In this document: piece by piece, positions 41,524-50,077 of the stretch | Position numbering within the stretch: the first letter of the stretch is position 1 | Layout of the letters: each line of letters starts with the position of its first letter | DNA from: JALOOX01 sp964557955 | GTDB lineage: Bacteria > Desulfobacterota > Syntrophobacteria > Syntrophobacterales > Syntrophobacteraceae | Assembly: GCA_964557955.1 (NCBI GenBank) | Contig: CAZLCS010000008.1 | Coordinates: forward strand, 85,543-149,542 | Reading direction: 5' to 3' | DNA length: 64,000 nucleotides | The notes under the pieces: model-generated | Databases searched by the model: none | Told to the model about the DNA's origin: nothing | The model's input: only the letters and a program-made list of their open reading frames with translations | Position numbers and translations under genes: made by a program

Positions 41524-42381
41524 TCAGGATGCCAACACGAGCACGGGGCACCGGGCAGCGTGAATGATCGCCTCCAGAGTGCGCCCGGCAAAAAGGTTCC
41601 AGAGACCTTTTCGGCCACGGTGCCCCAGAATAATCATCCCGATGTCCCTCTGCCGCATCACCCTTCGGACCGCTCTGCCCGTGAAATCCCTCACCAGCAG
41701 GCCTTCGCTCCGGAGCCCTTTTCTCGAGGCTTTGCTGCGGAAGTCTTCCATGAGCCCCACCGGAGGCAGCCCCTCGGCACCGGCAGGGGATAGAGAAGCA
41801 GCGGCTGCATAATTCGATGGGCAAATGCCGGTGAACAGTGCAGTCAAAGCTACACCGTAAGATGCGGCCAGCTCGATGCCGTCATCGATCACCGCCTCGG
41901 CTCCCCCCACTTCATCGATGACCAGCAAGGCCCTTTCCCAACGGACCGGGATTCCCTCGGAGACGATCAATACATCTCCAGGGCACGACTCGATGAGTCT
42001 GGAGGCCGTGCTTCCCAGAATCAGCCTCAGCCATGAATTCTCCAGGGGGGCTCCCAAAACGATCAAATCCTGACTTCCGGCCGCAGCGTACTCCAGGATC
42101 TTCTCGTGGGGCTCTCCTTCCTCACAGGTTACCCCAATCCGGACATCCATGGACTCTGCAAGGTCCAAAGCCCGTTTGAGGATATCTTCGCAGGAGCCCA
42201 GGATAGCCCCCTCAAAATCCTTCACCCCCACGAGGCTCAGATCGCCTTCGTAGGGGGGAACCACCACCATGGCTGCAACCCGGCCCCGATTCCACTGGGC
42301 CAGGCGGATGGACTCCGAGAGGGCGAGGAAGCCCGCCTCGGATCCATCCAGCACCGCCAGGATATTCCTATGCCTCCGCAT
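41524..42381 (-). CDS. tandem universal stress protein (two UspA domains)
   Basis: A cytosolic protein of 285 residues with two UspA-like domains. The first is complete, from NILAVLDGSEAGFLALSESI to LIVLGAPLENSWLRLILGSTASRLIESC with the ATP-binding G-2x-G-9x-G-(S/T) type end. The second begins RALLVIDEVGGAEAV and ends with GMIILGHRGRKGLWNLFAGRTLEAIIHAARCPVLV. It overlaps the end of the TSUP transporter gene by 14 bases and follows it in the same operon, a common pairing in anaerobes. Nucleotide-dependent control of the transporter is inferred. Confidence 0.9.
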   Translation of the reverse strand: MRRHRNILAVLDGSEAGFLALSESIRLAQWNRGRVAAMVVVPPYEGDLSLVGVKDFEGAILGSCEDILKRALDLAESMDVRIGVTCEEGEPHEKILEYAAAGSQDLIVLGAPLENSWLRLILGSTASRLIESCPGDVLIVSEGIPVRWERALLVIDEVGGAEAVIDDGIELAASYGVALTALFTGICPSNYAAAASLSPAGAEGLPPVGLMEDFRSKASRKGLRSEGLLVRDFTGRAVRRVMRQRDIGMIILGHRGRKGLWNLFAGRTLEAIIHAARCPVLVLAS

Positions 42382-43432
42382 AGCTCTCCGCCAGTTGAGG
42401 GACCTCTCTTCTCGCCTTCCACATGCTGGCGAGGATGATAACAGCTCCTATGCCGAGCGCAAGACACATGACGAAGAAACCGGCTTTGTCGAGAATGCTC
42501 ACCACCGCCGGATCGATGTTCGTGAGCTCCAGCTGGTTCAGGTACTTCGGAATGGCCAGAGCCCGGCTCAGGGCCACGATGAGCATGATGGTGGCCATCA
42601 CCACCTTGATCATGTGCTCCTTGACGTAGGTCGTGCCGATGGCCCCGAGCTGCACACCCAGGAGTGAGCCTCCCAGAATGATCAGTGTAAGGCGGATATC
42701 CACCATGCCGTGCATGGCCCAGTTGATCGTGCCGCCCAGTCCCATGACGAACGCGATCAGAAGCTCGGTGGCCGAGGCAACCAGACTGGAAGCCCCGATC
42801 ACGTAGATCATGCCCGGAACTCCGATGAAACCGCCGACAGCGATGGTCGCGGCCAGCATCCCCGTGGCCAGCCCGACGGGAATGGTGAACCACATGGAGA
42901 TCCTGACATTGGCTCTCTTGAAGTGAATCATGGGCGGCAGTTTGACGGCCTGAAGCTTGAGAGCCAGGGCACAAACCTGATCCAGCCCGCAGGATCTCGC
43001 AGATTTGATGGCATCGCGAAATACGTATCCTCCCACGGTCACCAGGATGGCGACGAAACTGACGCTCACGTAAAGGTCCGAGCCGACCTGCCCCCACTTA
43101 TCGAGAATCATGTGCTGAATCTGGATCCCCAGCTGCACGCCCACACCGGCTGAGGCGGCCATGACGAGCCCCAGCTTGATATCCACCTGCCCGTACTTAA
43201 ATCGTTTGTAAGTCCCCACCAGCGCCTTGGGGAACTTGTGGCACATGTTGCTCGCGACGGCCACCGCGCCCGGCACCCCGAGGCTCATCATGCCGGGCGT
43301 CAGGACAAATGCTCCACCCGAACCGATGAAGCCGCTTACGAGACCGCCGATGAAACCCACCAGAAACAGGAACAGGATGGAAAACGGGTCCAGTGTGATG
43401 AACTGCATGGCTTGGCTGGTCAAATCGTGCAT
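42368..43432 (-). CDS. TSUP (TauE/SafE) family anion transporter
   Basis: An inner-membrane exporter/permease of the sulfite/sulfoacetate-type TSUP family, with about eight to nine helices in 354 residues. The two family repeats begin FIGGLVSGFIGSGGAFVLTPGM and GLATGMLAATIAVGGFIGVPGM. The start at 43432 follows GGAGAG; a longer upstream frame lacks one. A cytosolic loop near residues 150-185 separates the halves. In sulfur-metabolising bacteria these proteins move sulfite, sulfate or organosulfonates. It lies between two universal stress protein genes. Confidence 0.9.
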   Translation of the reverse strand: MHDLTSQAMQFITLDPFSILFLFLVGFIGGLVSGFIGSGGAFVLTPGMMSLGVPGAVAVASNMCHKFPKALVGTYKRFKYGQVDIKLGLVMAASAGVGVQLGIQIQHMILDKWGQVGSDLYVSVSFVAILVTVGGYVFRDAIKSARSCGLDQVCALALKLQAVKLPPMIHFKRANVRISMWFTIPVGLATGMLAATIAVGGFIGVPGMIYVIGASSLVASATELLIAFVMGLGGTINWAMHGMVDIRLTLIILGGSLLGVQLGAIGTTYVKEHMIKVVMATIMLIVALSRALAIPKYLNQLELTNIDPAVVSILDKAGFFVMCLALGIGAVIILASMWKARREVPQLAESYAEA

Positions 43433-43505
43433 GTCTTCTCTCCTTCTCAAATTGGTGTTGGGCGATAACGATGGCATCCCGGATGACCGGAACGGAATCA
43501 GTCCA

Positions 43506-44291
43506 TCATCGGTCGATTCGATGGAAGGGATTCACGTAAGCGTAAGCGCGCGGCCGCTTTTGAGCGGTTTTCTTCTTCTGGAGCACCTTCTGCTCCGTCT
43601 GCCGCAGAGCGGGCTTCTGGTTCGCCTCGATGCCGAGGAGCGACCAGAGGTTGTGGGCGAAGGCTCCGTGGACGAACGAAAAGAGGAAGACCGTCGCCAC
43701 GGGCAGCGCCGCGTACCATCCCCCTTTCGTGAAGGTCTGCATCACGGTGTCCGCATTCCAGAAGACGGCGGCGTAAAGGGCTGCGGTGAGTACACCCAGA
43801 CCGATGGTCTTTCCAACGGGTTTCTTCTGATGATTAATGTGCTCGCTGGCCATGTCCTGGTCTCCTTTCGAATCCAAAGAATGAGAAATTACACTGAACA
43901 TCGGAATGGTGACTCCCTGGGCAACTTCGTCCCGGTCGACCCCCGAGTCGATCACCACGAACTCGATTCGCTTGACACGATGGTTGAGCCCCTCCACCAC
44001 TGAACCCAACTGACCGGAACTCAACACATGCCCGCAGCGGACGCCCTCCCGTTCCGCTCTGCCCCGGAAGACTCGAATCGCTTTCAAAGCTCGATTTCCA
44101 CGACTCTCCGAATCCTGCCGGCCGACCGCCACTACACACAATGCAAGCAGATCGTAATCCAGCCTTGCGGCCAGGTGGATCGCGTAGTCCATCACTTCGT
44201 CTGAAAAACCGCTCCCTCGACCCACCACCAGGATCTTGCGCCTTTCCTCATCACCCATGCCTGAATGCTTTTCGACCTCACCATTACGCAT
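43506..44291 (-). CDS. UspA-like domain joined to a small membrane protein
   Basis: The reading frame encodes an N-terminal UspA-like domain (about 140 residues: RRKILVVGRGSGFSDEVMDYAIHLAARLDYDLLALCVV) followed without a stop by a membrane protein with two helices (KTIGLGVLTAALYAAVFWNA and WYAALPVATVFLFSFVHGAF) and a very basic C-terminal tail. A strong internal ribosome site (AAAGGAG) precedes an in-frame ATG at 43853, at the junction. The membrane part could thus be made both as a fusion and alone. The gene precedes TSUP, where a small membrane protein of this type may serve as an accessory subunit. The true start of the long form (44291 or 44258) is not certain. Confidence 0.72.
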   Translation of the reverse strand: MRNGEVEKHSGMGDEERRKILVVGRGSGFSDEVMDYAIHLAARLDYDLLALCVVAVGRQDSESRGNRALKAIRVFRGRAEREGVRCGHVLSSGQLGSVVEGLNHRVKRIEFVVIDSGVDRDEVAQGVTIPMFSVISHSLDSKGDQDMASEHINHQKKPVGKTIGLGVLTAALYAAVFWNADTVMQTFTKGGWYAALPVATVFLFSFVHGAFAHNLWSLLGIEANQKPALRQTEQKVLQKKKTAQKRPRAYAYVNPFHRIDR

Positions 44292-44435
44292 GTTATGATC
44301 CACCTCTCTTGAAGGCTCGGAGCAGGATGCCGGTCCACGTTGCCTTGCCTGATATCAACAGCTGTACCAAGAGAATTAAGATATTGAAATATAAGCTGAA
44401 TTTGATTGAATGGACTCAAGAATGCGGCAACCGCC

Positions 44436-44542
44436 TGTTGCAGATTTGAAACAGAAGGCAAGTATGTATTGTTTAGCTATTGGAATTTTATGTATTTTTT
44501 GCTATTGCAACAGCAATCTGGAAATCGTTGCAATCTGCAACA
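44436..44542. repeat. TTGCAA-type inverted repeats upstream of the Lon-receiver gene
   Basis: TGTTGCAGATT (44436-44446) and its exact reverse complement AATCTGCAACA (44532-44542) are 85 bases apart. Inside lie TTGCAACAGCAA and the palindrome GTTGCA-ATC-TGCAAC (44527-44541). The cluster sits just before the start codon and looks like a set of operator or activator sites. A TTGCAC/GCGCAA pair near the sigma-54 promoter at 29.9 kb is similar in style. Confidence 0.55.
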
Positions 44543-44560
44543 CCCTGTGAGGATGCAAGG

Positions 44561-46570
44561 ATGGCCCTGTTTCGAAAATCGACCAGAATGGAAGAGGAAG
44601 CGGTCCAAGAGAGCCAGGACCTGGTGGACCTCCGCAACGCCGTCGAAAAGGCGGAGCTTCCTGAGCCGGCCGGTCAGACTGTGGTTAAGGAGCTGGAACG
44701 ATTGGAGAAGACCGATTCGTCCAGCCCTGAATACACCATCGGACTGAACTATATCGAGTACATCATCGCCCTCCCCTGGCATGCTTTCACGGAAGACAAT
44801 CTCGATCTCAAGCGGGCTGAAAGCATCTTGGAGGCGCAGCACTTCGGGCTCAGCCACGTCAAGGAGCGTATTCTGGAATACCTGGCCGTTCGAACGCTGT
44901 GCAGCCTGAGGGACTTCCATATCCTGGTCGTGGATGACGAGCCCATTGCCCGAACCAACCTGGAATACGTCCTGAAGAAGGAAGGCTACCAGGTGAGCAC
45001 GGCGTCCAACGGGCTCGAAGCCCTGGACATGGTCAAGCGGAAGGACTTCGAGCTGATCCTCACGGATCTCAAAATGGAGAAGATGGACGGCATCCAGCTG
45101 CTCGAATCCGTGAAGCAACTGGCGCCGCAGACGGATATCGTCATGATCACGGGGTACGCAACGGTGAGCTCAGCCGTGGACGCTTTGAAGAAAGGGGCGG
45201 CTCATTACCTTCCCAAGCCCATCGACCTTGATGAGCTGCGTTCGACGGTGAGTCAGATCAAGGAGAAGAAGCGGTTCATGCAGGTGACCCGGAGTCCGAT
45301 CCTGTGCTTCTCGGGGCCGCCCGGAACGGGGAAGACGTCCATCGGCCGCTCCATTGCGGAAGCCCTGGAAAGGAAGTTCGTGCGCATCTCCCTGGCCGGT
45401 GTGCGTGACGAGGCGGACCTGCGCGGGCACCGGCGCACCTACGTCGGCGCCATGGCCGGACGGATCATTAACGAAATCAAGCGACTGGGTGTGAAGAACC
45501 CGGTTTTCATGTTGGATGAAATCGACAAGATCGGCCAGGACTTCCGAGGCGACCCCGCCTCGGTGCTGCTCGAGATCCTCGATCCCGAACAGAACAGCCG
45601 TTTCATCGATCATTACCTGGACATTCCCTTCGATCTCTCCGCCGTCATGTTCATTTCGACGGCCAACGCCGTGGAGCGGCTCCCGGACCCGCTGCTGGAC
45701 CGACTCGAGATCATCCCGTTCCATGGCTATACGGAACGGGAGAAGAGCAGCATCGCCAGGAGCTACCTCATCCCCCGACAGTTGCGGGAACACGGGCTGA
45801 CCCACTCCGGCGTCACCTTCACGGACGAGTCGATCACCAAAATCATTCGGGACCAGACCCTCGAGGCGGGTCTCAGGAACCTGGAGCGGGAGATTGCCAC
45901 GGTGTGCCGCAAGCTGGCTCGTCTCATCTTACAAACTCATCGGGATCAAGCCCTCGAGGTCGATGAAACGCTGACCGAACGGCTGCTCGGGCCGCCCAAG
46001 TACAGGCGCGAGCAAGCCCAATCCGTTGAGCAGGTGGGAGTGACCACGGGGCTCGTCTGGAGCGAATTCGGAGGTGAAATCATCTCGGTGGAGGCAAGCC
46101 TCATGAAAGGGAGTCAGCAGCTCATCCTTACCGGCTCCCTGGGGACCGTGCTGCGGGAATCGGCCCAGACGGCCCTGAGCTTCATTCGGAGTCATGCCGT
46201 TGAGCTCGCCGTCAAACCGGATTTTTTCGAGGGTCATGACGTCCATATCCACATCCCGGCAGGAGCCGTGCCGAAGGACGGCCCCTCTGCGGGCATCACC
46301 ATCGCCCTGGCGCTCCTCTCACTGCTTACGGGCAGAGCTGCCCGACGCGACGTAGCGCTGACCGGCGAATTGACGCTCAGCGGGCGCATCCTGCCGGTCG
46401 GCGGGATTCGTGAAAAGATCCTGGCCGCCCAGAGATCCGGTGTCCACACCGTGATCTTTCCCGAGCCCAACCGCATCGATATCCAGGGGATTGAGGAGGA
46501 ATTGCGTAAAGGAGTCGACGTGGTGCTGGCCCGCGACGTTGCCTCCGTCGCCGAAATCGTGCTCGTCTAG
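44561..46570 (+). CDS. Lon-type AAA+ protease with an internal receiver domain and no N-terminal LON domain
   Basis: A 669-residue ATP-dependent serine protease. Residues 18-113 match only the helical region just before the ATPase in Lon (GLNYIEYIIALPWHAFTEDNL, HFGLSHVKERILEYLAVRTL in pieces); the usual N-terminal substrate domain of about 200 residues is missing. Residues 118-236 are a full receiver domain: D125-D126, acceptor D169 in ILTDLKM, T197, K219. Residues from 246 resume Lon: Walker A GPPGTGKT (252-259), Walker B FMLDEID (316-322), then the S16 protease domain with catalytic Ser576 in KDGPSAGIT and Lys619 in GIREKI. All catalytic groups are present, so it should be active. The start at 44561 follows GAGG; an upstream frame to 44480 is unlikely. 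Confidence 0.93.
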   Translation: MALFRKSTRMEEEAVQESQDLVDLRNAVEKAELPEPAGQTVVKELERLEKTDSSSPEYTIGLNYIEYIIALPWHAFTEDNLDLKRAESILEAQHFGLSHVKERILEYLAVRTLCSLRDFHILVVDDEPIARTNLEYVLKKEGYQVSTASNGLEALDMVKRKDFELILTDLKMEKMDGIQLLESVKQLAPQTDIVMITGYATVSSAVDALKKGAAHYLPKPIDLDELRSTVSQIKEKKRFMQVTRSPILCFSGPPGTGKTSIGRSIAEALERKFVRISLAGVRDEADLRGHRRTYVGAMAGRIINEIKRLGVKNPVFMLDEIDKIGQDFRGDPASVLLEILDPEQNSRFIDHYLDIPFDLSAVMFISTANAVERLPDPLLDRLEIIPFHGYTEREKSSIARSYLIPRQLREHGLTHSGVTFTDESITKIIRDQTLEAGLRNLEREIATVCRKLARLILQTHRDQALEVDETLTERLLGPPKYRREQAQSVEQVGVTTGLVWSEFGGEIISVEASLMKGSQQLILTGSLGTVLRESAQTALSFIRSHAVELAVKPDFFEGHDVHIHIPAGAVPKDGPSAGITIALALLSLLTGRAARRDVALTGELTLSGRILPVGGIREKILAAQRSGVHTVIFPEPNRIDIQGIEEELRKGVDVVLARDVASVAEIVLV

Positions 46571-46657
46571 CCCTCGGCCCCAAAACTGCCCGGGATTGCC
46601 CATTCTCACAAGGATGCGAAAAGGACGCGAAGGGATTTATCGCAGCGTCATCCCATG

Positions 46658-47626
46658 CTAGCTAACGACCCAGATGGTTTGTGCTCCGGCAAGCTGCACG
46701 ACTTTGCTGCTGACCCGGCCCATGAAAAACTCCTGGATCTTGGATAGACCCCGGCGACCGACCACAATGGTGTCGTATCCGCCGGCTTCCGCCTCGTCGA
46801 CAATGGCACCCGCGCGGCTGGCCACACCTTTGACGACTTTCTGAGTCACTCGCTCCAGAGGAAAACCTGCTTTGGCAAGCCTTTCCCTGGCCTCCTCGAA
46901 AGCCTCCAGCACCTCCTCCTCGGCGTGCTCCAGCTCCCGGTCCACACGCTGCACCCAGTCTCTGTCGTGGGTGAGCATATAGGAATCCCCGAAGCCCTGG
47001 AGGAACACATCCAGGCCGCGGATGGCATGAAAGAGGGTGATCTCGAAAGGCCCTGCGGCACCCACCATGGAACCCACGTAATCCACGGTCTGGAGAGCCT
47101 CCTCCGAAGTGTCCAACGACAGAAGCATTCTGGGTGCATGCCGTGTCCCCGAAACCACCCATATGGGAACATGAACCAGCTTCCCGATGAGCTTGTTGGC
47201 GACACTTCCCATGACCAGATCCTTGAGCTGGCTGAGGCCCCTGCGTCCCACGACGACGGCGCTGTACCCCTTGTGGGACTCTGCCAGTATATCCCGCGCG
47301 ATCCCCTCTTTTCGCGCTTCAACCCGAGTGGTCACCGCGCTGTCTGGAATCCCGAGCTCAGCCAGGACGGCCCGGGCCTTCCCCATGAAGGCCTGGATCA
47401 TCTTCTCCTGCTGGGATTCCCAGGCGCCGATATTGGCGATCCTGTATTGAAAAACCGGCTCCTTCTCCAAATCCCAGAAGGATTCGGGGATCTTGGTCAT
47501 GACGTGGAACACAACCACTTCAACGCGGTCCTTCGGAACGCTCAAACCCACATATCGGACTGCCTCCAAGGCCTGATCGGAGCCGTCCACCGCCACCAGA
47601 ATGCGTTTTCGTTCATCACTCGCCAT
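46658..47626 (-). CDS. tandem universal stress protein (two UspA domains)
   Basis: A 322-residue cytosolic protein with two UspA domains. Each ends in a complete ATP-binding pattern: VVVGRRGLSQLKDLVMGSVANKLIGKLVHVPIWVV and VVGRRGLSKIQEFFMGRVSSKVVQLAGAQTIWVV (read in parts), with the G-x2-G-x9-G-S/T spacing. It differs from the tandem protein at 41.5 kb, whose second domain is diverged. It lies 18 bases after a GNAT gene and is the last gene of a transcript with that gene and the DUF2080-like one. It converges with the Lon-receiver gene. Confidence 0.93.
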   Translation of the reverse strand: MASDERKRILVAVDGSDQALEAVRYVGLSVPKDRVEVVVFHVMTKIPESFWDLEKEPVFQYRIANIGAWESQQEKMIQAFMGKARAVLAELGIPDSAVTTRVEARKEGIARDILAESHKGYSAVVVGRRGLSQLKDLVMGSVANKLIGKLVHVPIWVVSGTRHAPRMLLSLDTSEEALQTVDYVGSMVGAAGPFEITLFHAIRGLDVFLQGFGDSYMLTHDRDWVQRVDRELEHAEEEVLEAFEEARERLAKAGFPLERVTQKVVKGVASRAGAIVDEAEAGGYDTIVVGRRGLSKIQEFFMGRVSSKVVQLAGAQTIWVVS

Positions 47627-47644
47627 GACTCCCCCCTCTTTCGC

Positions 47645-48097
47645 TCATTCCAGCTCCTTTTTGAGGTTGATGTACTCGCTCCTTTCGAAGCCCATGGTCT
47701 TGCAGAACGAGAGAAGATCAGTGGAATCCCACCGAATGGAAGCATAGACGCGGACAACTCTCCTGGATTTGTAAAACTCGAAAACCTTCCCGACCATGCT
47801 CGCACCGATGCCCTGTCCCATGTGCTTGGGGTGTACCCCCATCGTGGCGATATAAGCGCATTCCTCCGCTCCAAACCCAAAGGGAAGAATGTAGCTGATC
47901 ATGAACCCCACGACTCTGCCATCCAGCTCCGCCACAAAATGAGCCTCATGCCCCACCTCTTGCGCACGTTCCAGGACAAGTCTTTTGAAATCGGAATTCA
48001 CCGGTTTATTGGTGATGAGGCCATAGATCTCATGGATTTCATCAGCATCGTCGGCTCTCAACTTTCTGATGGACACTTCTCTTCCAGCTGAATCCAT
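47645..48097 (-). CDS. GNAT family N-acetyltransferase (copy 1 of a duplicated pair)
   Basis: A 150-residue acetyltransferase. The acetyl-CoA loop reads GVHPKHMGQGIGASMV, with the preceding strand AYIATM, and the C-terminus has the SFCKTMGF end. It is clearly paralogous to the GNAT at 52.0-52.5 kb (identical stretches such as GRVVGFMISYI and LLSFC-x-TMGF). Both copies directly follow a DUF2080-like gene. Substrate unknown; protein lysines of acyl-CoA enzymes are a reasonable guess given the surroundings. Confidence 0.9.
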   Translation of the reverse strand: MDSAGREVSIRKLRADDADEIHEIYGLITNKPVNSDFKRLVLERAQEVGHEAHFVAELDGRVVGFMISYILPFGFGAEECAYIATMGVHPKHMGQGIGASMVGKVFEFYKSRRVVRVYASIRWDSTDLLSFCKTMGFERSEYINLKKELE

Positions 48098-48115
48098 TCT
48101 ACTCCCCAGCTCACT

Positions 48116-48331
48116 TCAGTCTATTCTGATGATCTTGACTCGATGACCGACCCAGTCGGGAGGCAGGTAAACTCGGCCACTGTTGCCGCTCAGTTTGACC
48201 TCTTTTTCAAGCATCTCCTCCCCGAATACCTCGAACTTCACCTTCGCCTGTGAGGCTCCCGCTGAAGGCACTGGCTCGTTGGCGGTGCCGGCTGCGTCAT
48301 CTTGTCCCATAGCATTCTTTCTCGTCACCAT
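48116..48331 (-). CDS. DUF2080-like small protein (copy 1)
   Basis: A 71-residue protein with a disordered N-terminus and a conserved C-terminal half: KFEVFGEEMLEKEVKLSGNSGRVYLPPDWVG, then HRVKIIRID (one continuous region). This matches the DUF2080 type (annotated in databases as putative transposon-encoded protein) and resembles AbrB-like swapped-hairpin folds. The start at 48331 is supported by the matching upstream sequence AAGGCTGAA of the second copy. It lies 18 bases before a GNAT gene. Function unknown; it could be a partner or regulator of the GNAT. Confidence 0.75.
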   Translation of the reverse strand: MVTRKNAMGQDDAAGTANEPVPSAGASQAKVKFEVFGEEMLEKEVKLSGNSGRVYLPPDWVGHRVKIIRID

Positions 48332-48643
48332 CCGTTCAGCCTTGTTTAAGGCAACCCTGCCTGCCGCCGTGCAAACCGGCACTGAGCCGGGCACCCGCCC
48401 CCGGTACTTCCGGCAAGGGCTGACCCGGCACAACTCTTGAACCCGGCCTGCTAATTTGCTTCAGTCCTCGTGGGAACTGGCCTGGTACCCCGGCTTCATC
48501 CGACAGGCTGCCAGTTGGTAATGTACGCAGGATAGCACTGGCAGATGGGCAGGTCAACGCCTTCAAAGCTACAATGGATCCTTATTGAAGCTACAGACCA
48601 TACGAGACAACATGGAAACACCCTCCCGGACGGCCCAAAGCTG
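48332..48643. other. 312-base intergenic stretch between transporter and DUF2080-like gene
   Basis: No gene is seen. Apart from the promoter listed separately, the stretch is ordinary GC-rich DNA with short CCGG-rich palindromes and no clear terminator for the transporter gene. Confidence 0.4.
48529..48557 (-). promoter_or_regulatory. promoter of the DUF2080-GNAT-Usp transcript
   Basis: TTGACC and TATCCT lie exactly 17 bases apart on the minus strand, 200 bases before the small gene. It makes the first DUF2080/GNAT pair and the stress protein a unit separate from the transporter. Confidence 0.5.
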
Positions 48644-50056
48644 TTACGGTTCTGCAATGGCGCGGGGATCGCTGATGGTGGACTCGACTGTGGCCACGCC
48701 CACTGCGGGCCGATCTCTCTTGAGGGAGCCTGAGGCCACGTGTCTCTGGAGGACGATGAGAACCCCTGCGGTGAAGAGTCCGACAAGGGCGTTTGCACCG
48801 CACAACTGGCTGACGCTCCAGTTTCGACTGAGCAGAAGACCTCCCGTCACCGGGGCGAGCATGGCGCCGATCTTAGCGATGGCGTACGCCCATCCGACGC
48901 CCGTCCCCCGAATGGCGGAGGGATAGGAGACCGTCGCAACGGCCAGCGTGCCCGTCTGGCTGCCGTTGATGCAAATCCCGCAAACGACGGAGAAGATGGC
49001 GATGACCGCGAACGACCCGCTGCTCGCCCCGATGCCAAAGGCCACGAGGCTCATCGACGCCAGGGTGAACCCGACCTGCAGGACCCTGAAGGGATTGAAC
49101 TTGTCCATGGAGCGACCGATGAAAATGGAGGACACGACAGCGCCGAAACAGAGATAGGCGTAGGCCAGGCTGTACTGCTGGACCGTGGCTCCGCTGTTGC
49201 GCAGCAGAGTGGGGGACCAGGTATTGAGTATCCAGAGCAGGTAGAGTGCTCCCGTGCAGATGGTCCACAGCAGCACCGTTGTGAGTGCCCGCCCTTCGGT
49301 AAAGAGGTGTTTGACCGGCACACCGGAGACCTTCTTTTCGGTCGAGACGAACTGCACCCCCGCATCGTTTGCCAATGCAGGGGCGATCCTGGAGATGATT
49401 TTGCGAACCCTGGTCCTGTCGCGCTCCCCGTTCCGCCGAGCCAGGAATTCCAGAGACTCGGGAAGGGCCAGCGCAACCATCACCCCAACCAGAACAGGAG
49501 CGCATCCGCCAACCAGGAAGAGTGACTGCCAGCCGAAATGGGGAATCAGGTAAGCGGCGGAAAGACCGCCAACCATGGCCCCTGCAGGCATACCCGCATA
49601 CATCGTGGCGACAATGCCGGATCGTGCGCGTCTGGGAGAGTATTCCGAGCCGAAGGTGAGGGCATTGGGAACGGCCCCGCCCAGCCCTATTCCGGCCAGG
49701 AAGCGGACCAAGGCCAGCTCCCCCACGCTGGAGATGAAGGCGGTCATGAAGGTGAACACGCCAAAAATCACCGCAGAGATGAACAGCATCCACTTGCGGC
49801 CCCAACGGTCCGCGAGCATCCCCAGTACGACCGCTCCGAGCAGCGGTCCGAACTGACCCGCGCTCAATGCCAATCCCAGGGCGCTCGGTTCTGAACGCAG
49901 GAAATCGGCAATCTTCGGCAGTGCCACTCCCACGACGGTCAGATCAAATCCGTCCAGGAACGTGACGAGAAAGCAGAGGCTGCAGACCTGGACCTGGTAC
50001 AAAGTAAAGCGACTGTCATCAAATACTTTGTCTATGCTCACTATTTTGTCCGCCAT
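48644..50056 (-). CDS. MFS transporter, aromatic acid:H+ symporter (AAHS) type
   Basis: A 12-helix inner-membrane importer of 470 residues. The family signature FLDGFDLTVVGVALPKIADFL, with Asp in the first helix, and GMLADRWGRKWMLF in the helix 2-3 loop place it with PcaK/BenK-type carriers for benzoate, hydroxybenzoate and similar acids. The AGIGLGGAVPNALTFGSEYSP segment of helix 4 is also typical. It begins 21 bases after the CoA-transferase gene, suggesting that an imported acid is activated to its CoA ester by that enzyme. The actual substrate is not fixed by sequence. Confidence 0.88.
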   Translation of the reverse strand: MADKIVSIDKVFDDSRFTLYQVQVCSLCFLVTFLDGFDLTVVGVALPKIADFLRSEPSALGLALSAGQFGPLLGAVVLGMLADRWGRKWMLFISAVIFGVFTFMTAFISSVGELALVRFLAGIGLGGAVPNALTFGSEYSPRRARSGIVATMYAGMPAGAMVGGLSAAYLIPHFGWQSLFLVGGCAPVLVGVMVALALPESLEFLARRNGERDRTRVRKIISRIAPALANDAGVQFVSTEKKVSGVPVKHLFTEGRALTTVLLWTICTGALYLLWILNTWSPTLLRNSGATVQQYSLAYAYLCFGAVVSSIFIGRSMDKFNPFRVLQVGFTLASMSLVAFGIGASSGSFAVIAIFSVVCGICINGSQTGTLAVATVSYPSAIRGTGVGWAYAIAKIGAMLAPVTGGLLLSRNWSVSQLCGANALVGLFTAGVLIVLQRHVASGSLKRDRPAVGVATVESTISDPRAIAEP

Positions 50057-50077
50057 CCTCGCCCATCCTCTCTCTTC

